NCBI RefSeq assembly: GCF_032854445.1
Contig: NC_088295.1
Span: forward strand, 11,645,385-11,709,384
Direction of reading: 5' to 3'
DNA length: 64,000 nt
Origin: Liolophura sinensis
Lineage: Eukaryota > Mollusca > Polyplacophora > Chitonida > Chitonidae
The position numbers and the translations under genes are program-made. How positions within the stretch are numbered: position 1 is the first letter of the stretch; every line of letters starts with the position of its first letter. Below are positions 37,601-48,159 of the stretch, one piece after another. Under the pieces are notes generated by a model. The model was not told the DNA's origin. It searched no databases and saw only the letters and a list, made by a program, of their open reading frames with translations.

Positions 37601-40600
37601 ATGCATACATGATACAGTAAAGTATCTTTTAAGTTGTCTAAGTTTCTAACTGAACAAAACAATCTTTATCTTTTAAGAGACACAATCTTGGGCGTGTTCC
37701 TATACATAGATTAAAAATCTTGTGGAGTAATGGTTACATATTCTCCAGCCTTTCAACTTTTAAAACCTTTAAACCAAGCATGTTGTTTTCAGGCTATTAA
37801 CATCTCATGTGTGTCAGTGGGTTTTATACAATACTGTCAGCTGCCTATGACAGCAGTGAAAAATAGCACTATTTTAACAGTGAAGCAAATTCATCATCAC
37901 TTTTAAAAGAGTTCAGCAAATTTTTAACCTGGCTTTTTAGCCTCGGAAATGTGTCACCAAAGTGAACATAAAGAGAGGTCGTCATTACCACATAATACAT
38001 TACCTCCACTTTTTTCTACTGCTTTTTACAAAGAGTATATTCTTGGCGAGCTTTCAGAGTGACGGGAGATAAGTATTAATTAAGGCTCTAAGAGGACTCA
38101 TCTGGGACGTCTGTGTCGTAGTATTTACCTATAATTACACCTGGTGACAGGGGACAGGTGTAAACCTGACTGACTAGGATAAAAGGCCAAGTATCTACAA
38201 GCCAATGTTGTATGTCTCTAAACAATCCTCCCAGTTCACAGGTATGTTCTCTACCATACAGTTGGCTGAAAATTTCACAGAGAAACAATTATTAAAGTCA
38301 CTGATAAATTGTCTTCACATTTCAAAATTTTACAGCCACCTGACTGGAATGTTAAACACACAACAACATTTTCTGACTTTTTGCTCCATTCATGCAAAGT
38401 CTAAACTTGTACAAACAAATATAGCTCAAATCTCAAGATACACACATTTTTAGAGTACATACAACACTCTTAACAGAATGAATTTTAGTTCACCTAAACC
38501 TAAGACTGAACAATCCTTTCTGACAAATACACGTAGTGTGTATGTGGTTTTTGTAAATTTAATTTAATAGCAAAGTGACACATACAAAAATCTGATCTCA
38601 ACTAAACCCAGGGATGATTCTTTCCATACATTGACATACATGTACATTTTGTGCACGTGAACTCAGTGCAAAAGCTGTACACGATACATAATTGCAGTAA
38701 ATGAAATGTATGAAGGCATACATACATCTAGACATTACCACTTGGTAATTTCACTTGTCTATACATGTATCTAATTCAGTATTAGAATTATATCTATCAC
38801 CATACAAAAGCCCACTGTTTTACCTGTGTGGATAACTCCGCAGGTAAGTCTTTCTTGGCACTTATGCCAATCAGATAAATGCCTGCTGTGTTATGCCACA
38901 TCTGAGCTAAGTCTAATTGCATAACCTACACATAACTGATAGAAATTAAACAGAGCTGATAAGTAACTGTAGATACAATGTATAATACAGGGGTTTATAT
39001 TAAATCTGCTTGATAAGGTACTTTATAGAAACTGATAAAAATGAATTTATCATAGATAAAGACATAATTTTGTTGAAAATATTTGCTTTCAAAATGCAAT
39101 GTAGAAATGTAGAATATCAATCCCAACAGTTCTCCAGAGAAATAGACCCGACTTTTAGACATTTTAACACAATAAATATTTTCATAATGACTTGCCTAAA
39201 AGCATGCCATAATTATTTAATCCTTGCTTCTGAAATTTCAGATAGAGGATACTGTGTTAACATGAGAAAAATAAATCAGTATATATTTAATATACTGTTT
39301 AGATCTCTCAACCATGTAAATAATATCTGGCAATATATTTGAATAAAATAATAGGATCCTGAATTCAATCCCTTTTCAAAGATCTTGTATGATATTTTCA
39401 CATCGAGTCTCTGTGCTCTTTCAACATTGCACTTGGACACAAGTATAAGTCACAAAGGTTGACACTGCACAAGTCTTATTTCCAGGCAATGTTTGCAGTG
39501 ATGATCTAATGCCAATCTGAGGCTTAACCACTATGAGTGTGAAGTTCTCCACACACCTAATCTGTAAACGTGGAATTAGATTTTATTATCACCTGTGTTA
39601 AAATGTGTGCATATTACCCGGGTGCCATATTAAACTATTGATGGATGTATCCTTCCAAATAACTGCACAATTCTAATACTGTCTGAACTCAATGATAGCA
39701 TGTATTAACACCACAGCATAGGTAAACATTGGAAATTACCCCCAGCCTCCATACAATAGCTGCACTGACTTTTCCCTTTGATGCTTCACAGAGCCGACTC
39801 CATGCCCAGCTCCATGCCCATGTGATGAAAGAACCACTGACCTCTGACCTTACATCAGGTCACACACATTTGTCATGTCAATTCCACCCAGTCACACAAT
39901 GGCTGTTTCACAATGGCTGTCAGTGTCAGCAGAGGGCTCTCTCCAAAAAAAAGTAAAAAAAAAAGAAGAAAAAACAGCCCATCTCCTCTCCCCCTGCCAG
40001 CTAGATAGCAGACATAACTTAGGTGACTGTCACTCTAACATTCAGTTCCCCTAACAAACTACATGTAGATCTGCTCACGGCTGTCATCTTCAAAAACAGA
40101 TCTGTCACAGCCACACATAGATCTCTTTTGATCAGCCAATGACTAATACCCTTAGGTAAAGATCTCTTCACTCATATGGATCAATTGTAAACCAAAGCAT
40201 ACCCTATATAAACTAATATAAAAGGAGCCAAACGTCAAAATGGACAATGCACAAATAGGCAGAGCATAGCATCTTTTCAGGAATTACCCGTTTCAATCCC
40301 TGATTGATGGCAGTTTAATATTGCTCTTTCACAATTTCACAATGAGAACCAGTACGGTAAGTCAATCTGTGAGATAACACCTGGATGTCCAGATACATGT
40401 ATTTGCCCGTGGTACTGTACCAGGTGTAATACGTAAACAGAATAACAAACAAATCTTACAGGTTAACTGCAACGTTTTCAAGTTGTGCAAAAAATTGTCA
40501 ACAGTCAGGCTTCTCTCATTTTTTTTTTTACTTATTTGACTGGTATTTTACGCCATACTCAAAAATATTTCCCTTATACAATGGCAGCCAGCATTATGGT

Positions 40601-43600
40601 GGGCTGAAAGCCACGACCTTCTGCAGGTTGCTACAAGACCTCCTTACATATGGCTGGAGAGGAAGCCAGCATAAGCTGGACTTCAAATCACAGCGACCAC
40701 ATTGGTGAGAGGCTTCTGGGGTCTTTATACTGCACTAGTGCTAACCAATTGAAACACGGAGGCCCCCGGCTTCTCTTATTTTATAAAACTGTGGAAATTT
40801 TTGCTGTGAAAACAATTCATTAAGTATTTTGAGTATAAATCTCTACACTTGTATAACATAACATACAGAAAATGTTCTTCACTTATGATCTCTGTTTATA
40901 GAACTTTGTAACATCATTGGTGTTACCCGTTATTCATGTTGTAAAGAATGAATCTTTCTGTGACGTTATCCATGGTTAGGGTTAGGGAGGGTTAGGAAGG
41001 GTTAGGGACAGCCAGGGCCACTCTGATACCATAACATTTTAACAAGCCATGGCGTTTTGAGCCAATTATACACTGTCCACATATTTGTTGCCTACTTCTG
41101 GTCAGACACAAGACACTCTGATTTTAACTTTTTGCCCCCATCCATTAACACCCCCCTCCTCCCTCCCCTCTTCTTTTTTTCCCTTCTCTTTTGATATTTT
41201 CTTCATTTCTGAAAAGATCCTCATTAGCTAATCAATAAAGAAAACACACCTGAAAAATTTGAAAACATTTTTCTTTTTTTTTTCTGCCACACGCATGTAC
41301 CCTGGCAAGGTACACATGTACCTGTAAATAAATGTGAAACTTCTTTGTCAACTTGCCTGTCTGCAGCCTTGAAATGATGTCATCTCATCTAACATTTCCA
41401 CGTATGTATGGAGGAACTACAAAAATTTGCTGAACAATGAATTCCTTTAGACACTATTTCATCGAGCAACTGTAAATTCACACATATTTTGACAAGAAAG
41501 CAAAACTCTTCTTTTCTTCTAAATATTAATTGGACATTTTACCTTGAGGATATTCTGAGAACTGCTAACATTCATCACAATTCTTTAAATACAGAAACTT
41601 GGTGAAAATACCATCCATTTGTCATCCCACATAGAATGGAATCATGAACTACTCTCAGGCAAAATTTTAATGAGTGAAATTTAAAATGGGCTTCAAAAAT
41701 CTTTACCCAAGAATACTTTCCTTAAAAGCCATTACATAATTAAAATATCTCTGGCATCAAACAATTACATTTATCTGCAAAACATTCTCTATGGGTGGAC
41801 TCCAGTATACTTGTCTTGGATTTAGTTATTTACTTAATTGAGATTTAATGAAACAATGAAAAATATTTCACTTATACGACTGTGGGTGGGTTTATTGGAG
41901 AGAGGAAGAAGTTTGTGCCGGGTATTGCCAGATACCTGATTTACCATCTTTCAATCGTAGCAGAATAGATGCTGTGACCTTAACGATGTGGGGGCCTACG
42001 AGCAGTACCCGTTAGCACACTGCCTTTACATGGTAACATTAAACACATACACAGGTACTGTTATTTCTAAGCCATTTACACTTCAAATTGCCATTTGTTC
42101 TGACAGATATGCGATCACTTTCATGCACATTGTAGCTCTAGCATAACAGTGAGGCTGACCAATATTGTCAAGTTCAAATTACAAGGTATTAACTATTTTC
42201 AGGGGAAACTACAGTCACAGTACAAAAGAAAGCAGAACTGTATCGAACAGTCAGATCTGATGTATACTTATATGATAATAGCACCTCTGAGCACCCTAAT
42301 TCTGACAACAACCACCTTTGCACTTGGACTTTCTTCTTTCCTACACAGTCTTACATAGCTCAATGCTATCATGGGACATAAATCAGCTTCACCCCTGTAT
42401 AATGACAGTCATGTATAAATTCAGTCGAATTTCTCTCCAGACATTTCACACATGTTCAGAAAATGCAAGTCCAATTGTGTCACAAAGGGGTATTTAGGGT
42501 AATATTTATTCCAGTAAAGAAAGAAAAAATGTCTTTTAAATTCTGAGTATTGTAGGCACACACATTAAGTGAGGATACAGTGGGAATCTTAGATGTACTT
42601 GACGGTACCCCAGAACATTCTAATGCAGGAACATCTACATCTTCTCTCTCAGAGAAAGGGCTGGGAACAAGAAAAAAACATAGGCAGCAAAATGCAGCAA
42701 AGTAAGAATACAGAGATTCCTATCGCTTGAGCGCCTTATGAGTTCCTTTGAAGTGCTGGATGAAATTATTGTCAATGTGGCAAAAGGGGCATGCTAGGGA
42801 TTAGCCACTCTCCCATGGTCTGTTATGGCAAGTTTATTTGGGAGAAAAAATCTGATTACTGCAGAGTGTCTGATCAATGTACCGCTAATGATGACAAAGT
42901 CACCAAGACCACTACTCTATCTACAGACAGATGCCAGGGGAAATTGACCAGAAACCAGAAGGCCCAGTATTTCTCATAACTACTCCTGCTGCTCACCCCT
43001 CAATTCAGACAAGTAAGTCCTGTCCACTTTGATCTTGGAGCAGTCTATTCAAACAGTAGGGGTGTTGAGGTTTATCACAATCTTGATGGAAGAGGTTTAG
43101 ATATAAAATGACAAGCTAGAGAAAATGTTGGCAACTAAATATTATATGATGAAAAGAGTTATACTTTCATGTAAAATTTGTTTTATAACTGGATAAATTT
43201 TCACAACTGCTGATTTGTTGTTCATGATAAGTGAAAACTTCACAATATTGAAACAATCCTCTATATAGTACTGGCAAGCTTACTAGAAACAGGTAAAAGT
43301 CACCTCATATGCATGTTGTGTAAGATTTACATGGAGACAATGACACAATTTTCATAATTTATCAAACTGTACCACTGCATCTGAAATATTCCTGTTTGGT
43401 GATAACTTCAGATTCTGAGCTTGATAAAAGTAAACTGTAAAAATTGGGACACAGTATTACTTTAACTGTGTGCCTAAGTGAAAACCCCATAAACATGCAC
43501 AGAAAATCTGAAGAATTACATTTACTTATTTATTTGATCAGTATCTAATGACACATTGTTTGATGGCTGAAGAAATAAGAATTGCAATTCCTAGTGCTAG

Positions 43601-45054
43601 TCTTATCAACAAACCTCAGTCCTGAAGAACTGATTGCTTGCTTGTTCCTTGTGAAGGTTTGTATATATACATGAGTAGATTTGAATGTAATTTCACAATC
43701 CAGTAGATACTGTCATGTGCCACACGTAACAAGGTTGGAGCTAGCACTGGACTGAGGAGGGCTTTGGTTTGTATTGCATGGAAGTCTACCCAGCTTAATT
43801 CCGCATTACCCACAGACAGAGAATCTGTCAGCTGTCCTCCGTTTATTACAACACAGTAATTATGCTAATTAGTACCAGACCAGGAAGCAATCAGATTAGC
43901 CAGATAAATTCCAGATCCTTAACTGTGATAAAGCAATTTGGCAAATTCCTTGAATATGAGAAGAGACACTGCACACAAACTCAATCCATCCATCCATGAT
44001 CCTCAGAGTTCAGCAGCTTTCAACCCTGGCAATGTTTAACCGTCTTCAAGTGTATCGACGAAAACAAATTTTCACAATAATACAAATATGACATAATTTG
44101 GAAGTAATTGTTAATTGTTTTAATATTACAAACAGCACTGTAGTCATTAATGCATAACATTTTAACTGCCATCTGATAGGCCAGTGGTACCATTAATTCT
44201 GGTCAACTGTCCGATGAAGTGAAAGCTCAATGGATTTAAGCCTTTCATAGTTGGCACACAAACAATGGACCCTGAAAAAGCAGGTGCTATTTCTGTCCCA
44301 TAAGAGTGTTTACTCAAGAAGTAAGAAGAAAATTACACTTTCACTTGCAATTCCCTGAACTCCATTTAAAGTCAACGTAAACACTGATTGTTGATTGATG
44401 TTCATGTGTGCTCTGCCAGAAGCTATCAGCCTAGACAGCAAATTCAACAGAATACTGCTACAAGGCCAAACACAGCCACTCGCTCATTAAATTTGACAAA
44501 TAAGTACAATTTTTGTGTAACACCTGACATACTCACAGTCAAGCACATATGAAATGCAACATGAAGAAATATCTAGACATTTACATCTACTCCTTTACAG
44601 TTTACATCACTATAACTCCTACCATTTCTCCTTTGTCAAACACAACAGACAATCCCTTGCTTGCCTCCACAGACAGACATTTACCTGCCTTAAAATGTAA
44701 AATTAAATAACATGTATATGTTTTAAATTTCTAAGACAGATATAGGGCATGTTGAACTTACCAGACTAGAGGGAACTGAGGCCCCATTAGGGTAGTGGTA
44801 GGGCAGACCCATATACACATGACCGATGCCGCCCCGGTCTGCTGGGTGAGGAGGTATCACATTTTTATCTGAAATAAAAAAAAAAAAAAAGCAGTTATAG
44901 CAAGGCCTACAGACATACAATTCAAGCATTCACAGTTAATTAGATAAACACATAGACATGTATTTCTAGCATTACCTGCAAAGTAGTACATGAAATCCCA
45001 GAAAAATGTGTTTGACTGCAAGTCCAGATCACAACCTCCTAGTGCTGATGCCAT
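19339..45054 (-). CDS. TCF7L2: TCF/LEF HMG-box transcription factor with C-clamp (Wnt effector), nine visible exons
   Basis: Nuclear DNA-binding partner of beta-catenin and Groucho co-repressors. Exons in transcript order: 45054-44976, 44868-44762, 27833-27710, 27071-26984, 26589-26383, 25907-25727, 25494-25332, 22882-22810, 19621-19339. Together they make 1305 nt, an exact 434 codons plus stop, with every phase closing. The order is a linker with [18 protein letters not shown] and DPKTGLPRPP, then [15 protein letters not shown], the HMG box starting [20 protein letters not shown], a basic tail KKKKRKKE, a C-clamp ([20 protein letters not shown] then RKKKC) and an acidic, Gly/Ser-rich end. 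The C-clamp is typical of invertebrate TCF and of E-type vertebrate isoforms. No beta-catenin-binding exon was found; full-length transcripts probably start beyond 64000. The symbol marks the family; an ortholog of the single invertebrate TCF (Drosophila pangolin) is meant. Confidence 0.95.
19622..22809 (-). other. TCF intron before last exon
   Basis: 3.2 kb; includes an A-run near 21590-21610 and no other exon or element I can support. Confidence 0.8.
22810..22882 (-). CDS. TCF7L2: TCF C-clamp exon (73 bp)
   Basis: AAACAG acceptor, GTCAGT donor. Encodes [20 protein letters not shown] and CKPC plus two bases of Arg. These supply the first cysteines of the C-clamp, the second DNA-binding domain that recognises GC-rich helper sites. 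The exon is too short to stand out as an open frame; phases on both sides confirm it. Confidence 0.95.
22883..25331 (-). other. TCF intron between HMG and C-clamp exons
   Basis: 2.4 kb. Contains a SINE tail fragment near 24405-24470. In vertebrates the alternative C-terminal exons sit in this interval; none was recognised here. Confidence 0.8.
24405..24470 (-). mobile_element. SINE tail fragment
   Basis: On the minus strand ATTCTTGAGTATGGCATAAA and ACAACAATCAGATAAGTAAA, the 3' end of the common SINE only. Confidence 0.65.
25332..25494 (-). CDS. TCF7L2: TCF exon, second half of HMG box and basic tail
   Basis: TTTTCAG acceptor. Encodes [36 protein letters not shown] and then [18 protein letters not shown]. 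The basic tail, a nuclear signal and DNA-bending aid, follows an ASHT spacer that vertebrate proteins lack. Donor GTGATA in phase 1; read-through meets a stop after three codons. Confidence 0.97.
25727..25907 (-). CDS. TCF7L2: TCF exon, first half of HMG box
   Basis: GTGTAG acceptor, GTAAGT donor after ILGRR in phase 0. Encodes [20 protein letters not shown], then [20 protein letters not shown] and [20 protein letters not shown]. The exon break after ILGRR is the usual TCF/LEF position. Confidence 0.98.
26383..26589 (-). CDS. TCF7L2: TCF exon with HPAIVTP motif
   Basis: GCTGCAG acceptor, GTACAC donor in phase 2. Encodes [20 protein letters not shown] and, later, [24 protein letters not shown] followed by KQ is conserved across TCF/LEF proteins just before the HMG box. 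Confidence 0.94.
26984..27071 (-). CDS. TCF7L2: TCF exon, Pro-rich region
   Basis: ATCACCAG acceptor. Encodes [20 protein letters not shown] and FSPDFSQVQ. The donor that fits the phase is GTTTGT, a weak site; it would join TG to C and give a Cys codon. A GTGAAT six bases on does not keep frame. Confidence 0.87.
27710..27833 (-). CDS. TCF7L2: TCF exon with NEHF and DPKTG motifs
   Basis: GTTTCAG acceptor, GTAGGT donor in phase 1. Encodes [20 protein letters not shown] and [20 protein letters not shown]. It matches the vertebrate 'YSNEHF' and 'DVDPKTG' blocks and the fly 'STPPPAHCGIPP' block. Confidence 0.95.
28295..28459 (+). mobile_element. 5'-truncated SINE with 11-bp target-site duplication
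   Basis: Lacks the tRNA head and begins CTGGCTTCCTCTCTGGCCGT; ends in AAATAAATAAAT. It is flanked by exact AAAGCACAAGT at 28284-28294 and 28460-28470. Truncation with a duplication points to L1-type target-primed insertion. Confidence 0.93.
29470..30060. other. GC-richer single-copy island in intron
   Basis: A compositionally distinct patch followed by a block with TAATTACATGACAG, TAATGAAT and ATTCATAAAA words, resembling homeodomain and Meis-type sites. The frames here (29482-29758) are probably chance. Confidence 0.3.
31860..32230. other. GC-richer island with G-rich tract
   Basis: Starts with three G runs of 6-7 bases (31877-31912) and continues as complex, repeat-free DNA. No coding signal. 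Confidence 0.3.
35343..35384 (+). repeat. G-rich tract with 18-base G run
   Basis: GGGAGGTTGGGTGGGCTGGG fits the G-quadruplex pattern and is followed by an 18-base G run (35367-35384). Confidence 0.8.
40523..40767 (-). mobile_element. Full-length SINE with target-site duplication
   Basis: Minus-strand copy of the 13528 family. It is flanked by GGCTTCTCTCATTTT (40508-40522) and GGCTTCTCTTATTTT (40768-40782), one mismatch. Confidence 0.92.
40975..41008 (+). repeat. Short telomere-like TTAGGG cluster
   Basis: GGTTAGGGTTAGGGAGGGTT then AGGAAGGGTTAGGGA, degenerate copies of TTAGGG. Confidence 0.7.
41825..41990 (-). mobile_element. Degenerate SINE, related tail
   Basis: On the minus strand it reads ATCTGGCAATACCCGGCACA, then CCAATAAACCCACCCACAGT and CGTATAAGTGAAATATT. 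A different body with the common 3' tail. Confidence 0.5.
44762..44868 (-). CDS. TCF7L2: TCF exon, central region
   Basis: TTTCAG acceptor after a long T tract, GTAAGT donor in phase 0. Encodes [20 protein letters not shown] and [16 protein letters not shown]. It resembles the stretch before 'YANGSP' in Drosophila TCF as I remember it. The region lies between the beta-catenin site and the HMG box, where Groucho contacts map in the family. Confidence 0.88.
44976..45054 (-). CDS. TCF7L2: TCF candidate alternative first coding exon
   Basis: The ATG at 45054 sits in CAGCATGG, with A at -3 and G at +4. An in-frame TGA lies 14 codons upstream (45096-45094). It encodes [20 protein letters not shown] then FMYYFA, and the GTAATG donor is in phase 1. 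Joining to the next exon restores GAT (Asp), as the phase requires. The aromatic run [11 protein letters not shown] is not a TCF motif I know. An internal exon using an AG at 45055 or further upstream is the alternative. Confidence 0.65.
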
Positions 45055-45118
45055 GCTGGTCAAACGGACAAGTTTTACACCTGTATCCTCTAATCAATTA
45101 GTGCAGTCTTCAGACAAC

Positions 45119-45147
45119 TGGCTCCTAAAGCATCCTCTTTTTTAAAA
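45119..45147 (-). promoter_or_regulatory. Possible TATA/Inr core promoter for short TCF isoform
   Basis: TTTTAAAAAA (45147-45138) lies 28 bases before the A of an Inr-like CCAGTT (45119), itself 65 bases before the ATG at 45054. The spacing is right, but both motifs are common in AT-rich DNA. Confidence 0.2.
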
Positions 45148-46414
45148 CATTAAGATGTAGGATGCGAAGCAGTACATTTGATCAAGGAAATCCTGTGTTG
45201 TTCAATGAAACTACAAACACAACTAGTCCTGTTCAAATAGCTTATATTAAAAGCAGTTCCAGCCAAATGCTCCAGTGAAGTTGGTCATAGAGTAAGGCAT
45301 TAAAACAGCTTCAGAGCAGCTTTTATTCCGAAAGAGAACAAATAGTTTGCAGGAAATATATATCAAATTCATGGCAAGATCAGGCAAGAATTTAATCCCA
45401 ACAAAGCACTTGCTTATTGCTCCTTCACAACAAGTCATGGGGTGGAGGGACGGCAAAACACAAAACAACATATTAACAAAAAAACTGTTGGCTGAATAGA
45501 AGCATTTACAATGATGTGAGTTTTGTGACATTTCATAGTGAGGTAGCATCTACAACGATCCGAGCCTTCAAGTAACACACAAAAGTGGATAATGGAAGGA
45601 CAACAGTCTCCCACCAGGAAGACAACTGGAGAGCTAACCCATCTCACCTGACATTTGTCCCTGATTGACATTTCTCCAGGTAAGCCTGGATTACAAAAAC
45701 TCAAACACTCTTTTACCTGTAAAGTGTTCATTTTCAATATTAAGGTGGGGCCCCCTACTTGTCAAGGTGATGAGTTGTGGTTTATGTCTTGTGTTCAAGA
45801 ATTAAAAGTAATCATATATTTCTAATAAGAGAAAAAGCTCTGCTTGCTACAATTGTGCCGGTCCGATACGATTCCATTGTCACTCCTACTCAAGGATACA
45901 TTTCACCTTTATTCTGTTCAATTTGTAGAAACATTTGAGAACAATATTTTGCAGAGGGTCAATACAAATAAGTGATAACACATATCCATTTCCTAGATGA
46001 AATTTCAACGAGTTGTCAGATTGGCTTTGTAACTCTTCAGAAATCAATGCGCCTGCTGCAAGTCCAGGAGAGTGTGGAATCAGCTATCTGCAAACCCTGG
46101 GGGTAGAGTGGGAGCCTGCCGCTAGAGGGGCTTCACTGCAGGTAGGAGGGGTGCGACAGGGCAACTCACAAAGCTGATCTGTGGTCATGTATTAGTTACT
46201 GCCACCTGTACACTGTTATATACACCTGACAGAAACATCTATCACACAGATTAACTTCTCTATCACCCTGCACAAAGACAACAGCCTTCACTCAGCACAC
46301 CTTCAACGCATCAACTAGAAATGACTCAGGTTAAACTCATTTCACAGGAGATTTTACTTCCATTCACAAACAAAGGTAGGGAATAAGTTATGACAGAAAA
46401 ACTTAATTGTATGG

Positions 46415-47308
46415 ATGAAAAAAAAACAAACAAAAAAAAAAACAAAAAAAACCCCAAAAAACAGCTGGAATCCAAGAGCCAGATTGATCCTCAGTGAGAC
46501 AGATGTATCAACACATCTCAGCATCCAAACACATTCACCTGTAACACATATACAAGGCTTTCAAATGTCTTATCTTTCCCACCAAGCAAATATGAGACAA
46601 CCAAATTTCCAAATTAAACCCTTAAGCCTTAAGTTTAAAGAAGACTTTCTGTATGTTTCCCTAACATTTGATGCCTTTCTTTTCCTGAGCCATCGAAGCT
46701 CAGTTGTTGTCTTGCTGCATCGGAGTGCCACACATAGAGTCTTTGAGCTAAGGCGCAGAGCAAACGGCCAAAGTCAGCCAAAGCATTTCTCACAGAATAC
46801 AAATTCCTACTCAAGCTGCACAGGAGGCAGCAGAGATAAAAGGGGGTACGGAATTAGTAAGGTGAAACAACGGGTGATTTACCCTCCACTCTCCTCCTAC
46901 TGCGAAAGGCTAAGGCTTGGCGAGAGCAGACCCAAAGCAAAAAGGAGTGTGAAAAAAGGACATGGGAAAGGGGAAGGGAGAAAAAAAATCACTGAATCCA
47001 AATTATGTAAATTATGTAAATTATGCAATAAACGCTTACACCAAGGGGATTTCAGTAAAAATGTATCCTGTTTCCACCTGAGTGAAGGAGTTGGACGGGA
47101 CTCAAACATCAAAGGCTGGCTGCCGTCTGACTATGTAGGTCTGAGCCTAACCCAGGTCCCACGCCACTCATATCTACATGCAAACAGCCTCCCCACTCCC
47201 GAATACTGCCAAAAGACAGCCGGGTTTGCTGAGATAGGCAAGAATGGACAACACTGCTCAGAAAGCAGTGTTGTACTTACTGAGCTGCCTTACTGTAACT
47301 CAGAATAA
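46415..47308 (+). other. Long open frame of 297 codons, unknown status
   Basis: Opens in an A-rich run (many Lys), later has KLCKLCKLCN from a 9-bp triplet repeat at 47000-47026, and ends PYCNSE. No signal peptide, domain or homology recognised. Antisense to TCF. The length is unusual for chance in AT-rich DNA, but the region is GC-richer, which lowers stop frequency. Confidence 0.15.
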
Positions 47309-47933
47309 TGTGCACAATCACTGGCAGCAGGATAACCTGAATAATCCATATGTATTATCGCAAATTATTTCCTCAGTTATAAGATAAAAATATGTTTAAA
47401 ATATGTATTGCTACAGTTCTTTGAACAACACTGGTGCGTACATGGAATTTAGAATGATTAAAAGGTTATAAGTCATAAAAAGTGTAATTAAAATTTCAAT
47501 ATACCAAATTCCTAAGCTATATAAAAATAATAATAACTTTATTTCAAAAGAGTAGTATAAATGATTACCCACACTCAAACAACCAGAAGACTGGTTTTCT
47601 CTGGGGCCCTCAAAAGGGAAGTTCAGTCATACATCAAGCAGCAAATGTGCTTTGCGTTTTAGAAGGTCACATTAAAAATGCATTGTCCCAATATTTCAAG
47701 GTGAAGCCTTTACTTAAACCACATGTATATTATCAAATTATGAGAACTCAAATTTCTTCAACAGTTTAACAATCAATATGCTGAGATTAAGGTTTAAATA
47801 TTAAAACTCAAACGATACAAATACACAGAAAACTCCTTCATGACATAATTTACTCCATCAAAACTAACCTATCAGAAAAATCTTTTTTGAAGCTAGTATT
47901 ACAAACACACACCCATCCACCTATATGTGTATG

Positions 47934-47937
<4 letters not shown>

Positions 47938-47982
<45 letters not shown>
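47938..47982. repeat. (TA)n microsatellite
   Basis: About 45 bases of alternating T and A. Confidence 0.97.
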
Positions 47983-47985
<3 letters not shown>

Positions 47986-48159
47986 TCACTTGGTAGAATG
48001 ATCAAGGTAAAACAATGCCAAGAAAACACTGTTGTAAATGCAATCGGAAAGAATTGACTTAACACAGGTGCAAACTGCTTGAAAAAAATGGAGTAAATAT
48101 GTCATAATAACGGCGTCACTTTAAAGTAGAAAATTGATTCATAAAACTGTGACTCCTTT

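Larger units (their letters stand above)
27834..44761 (-). other. TCF 17-kb intron
   Basis: Contains two SINE insertions, one older SINE relic, GC-richer islands at about 29470-30060 and 31860-32230, and G-rich runs. A 127-codon frame at 35596-35979 (+) has no recognisable motif. Confidence 0.8.

Noticed and set aside
45247-45737. Two 100-codon minus-strand frames just upstream of the TCF short start
   Set aside because: Their translation has no TCF motif and does not join the next exon in frame.
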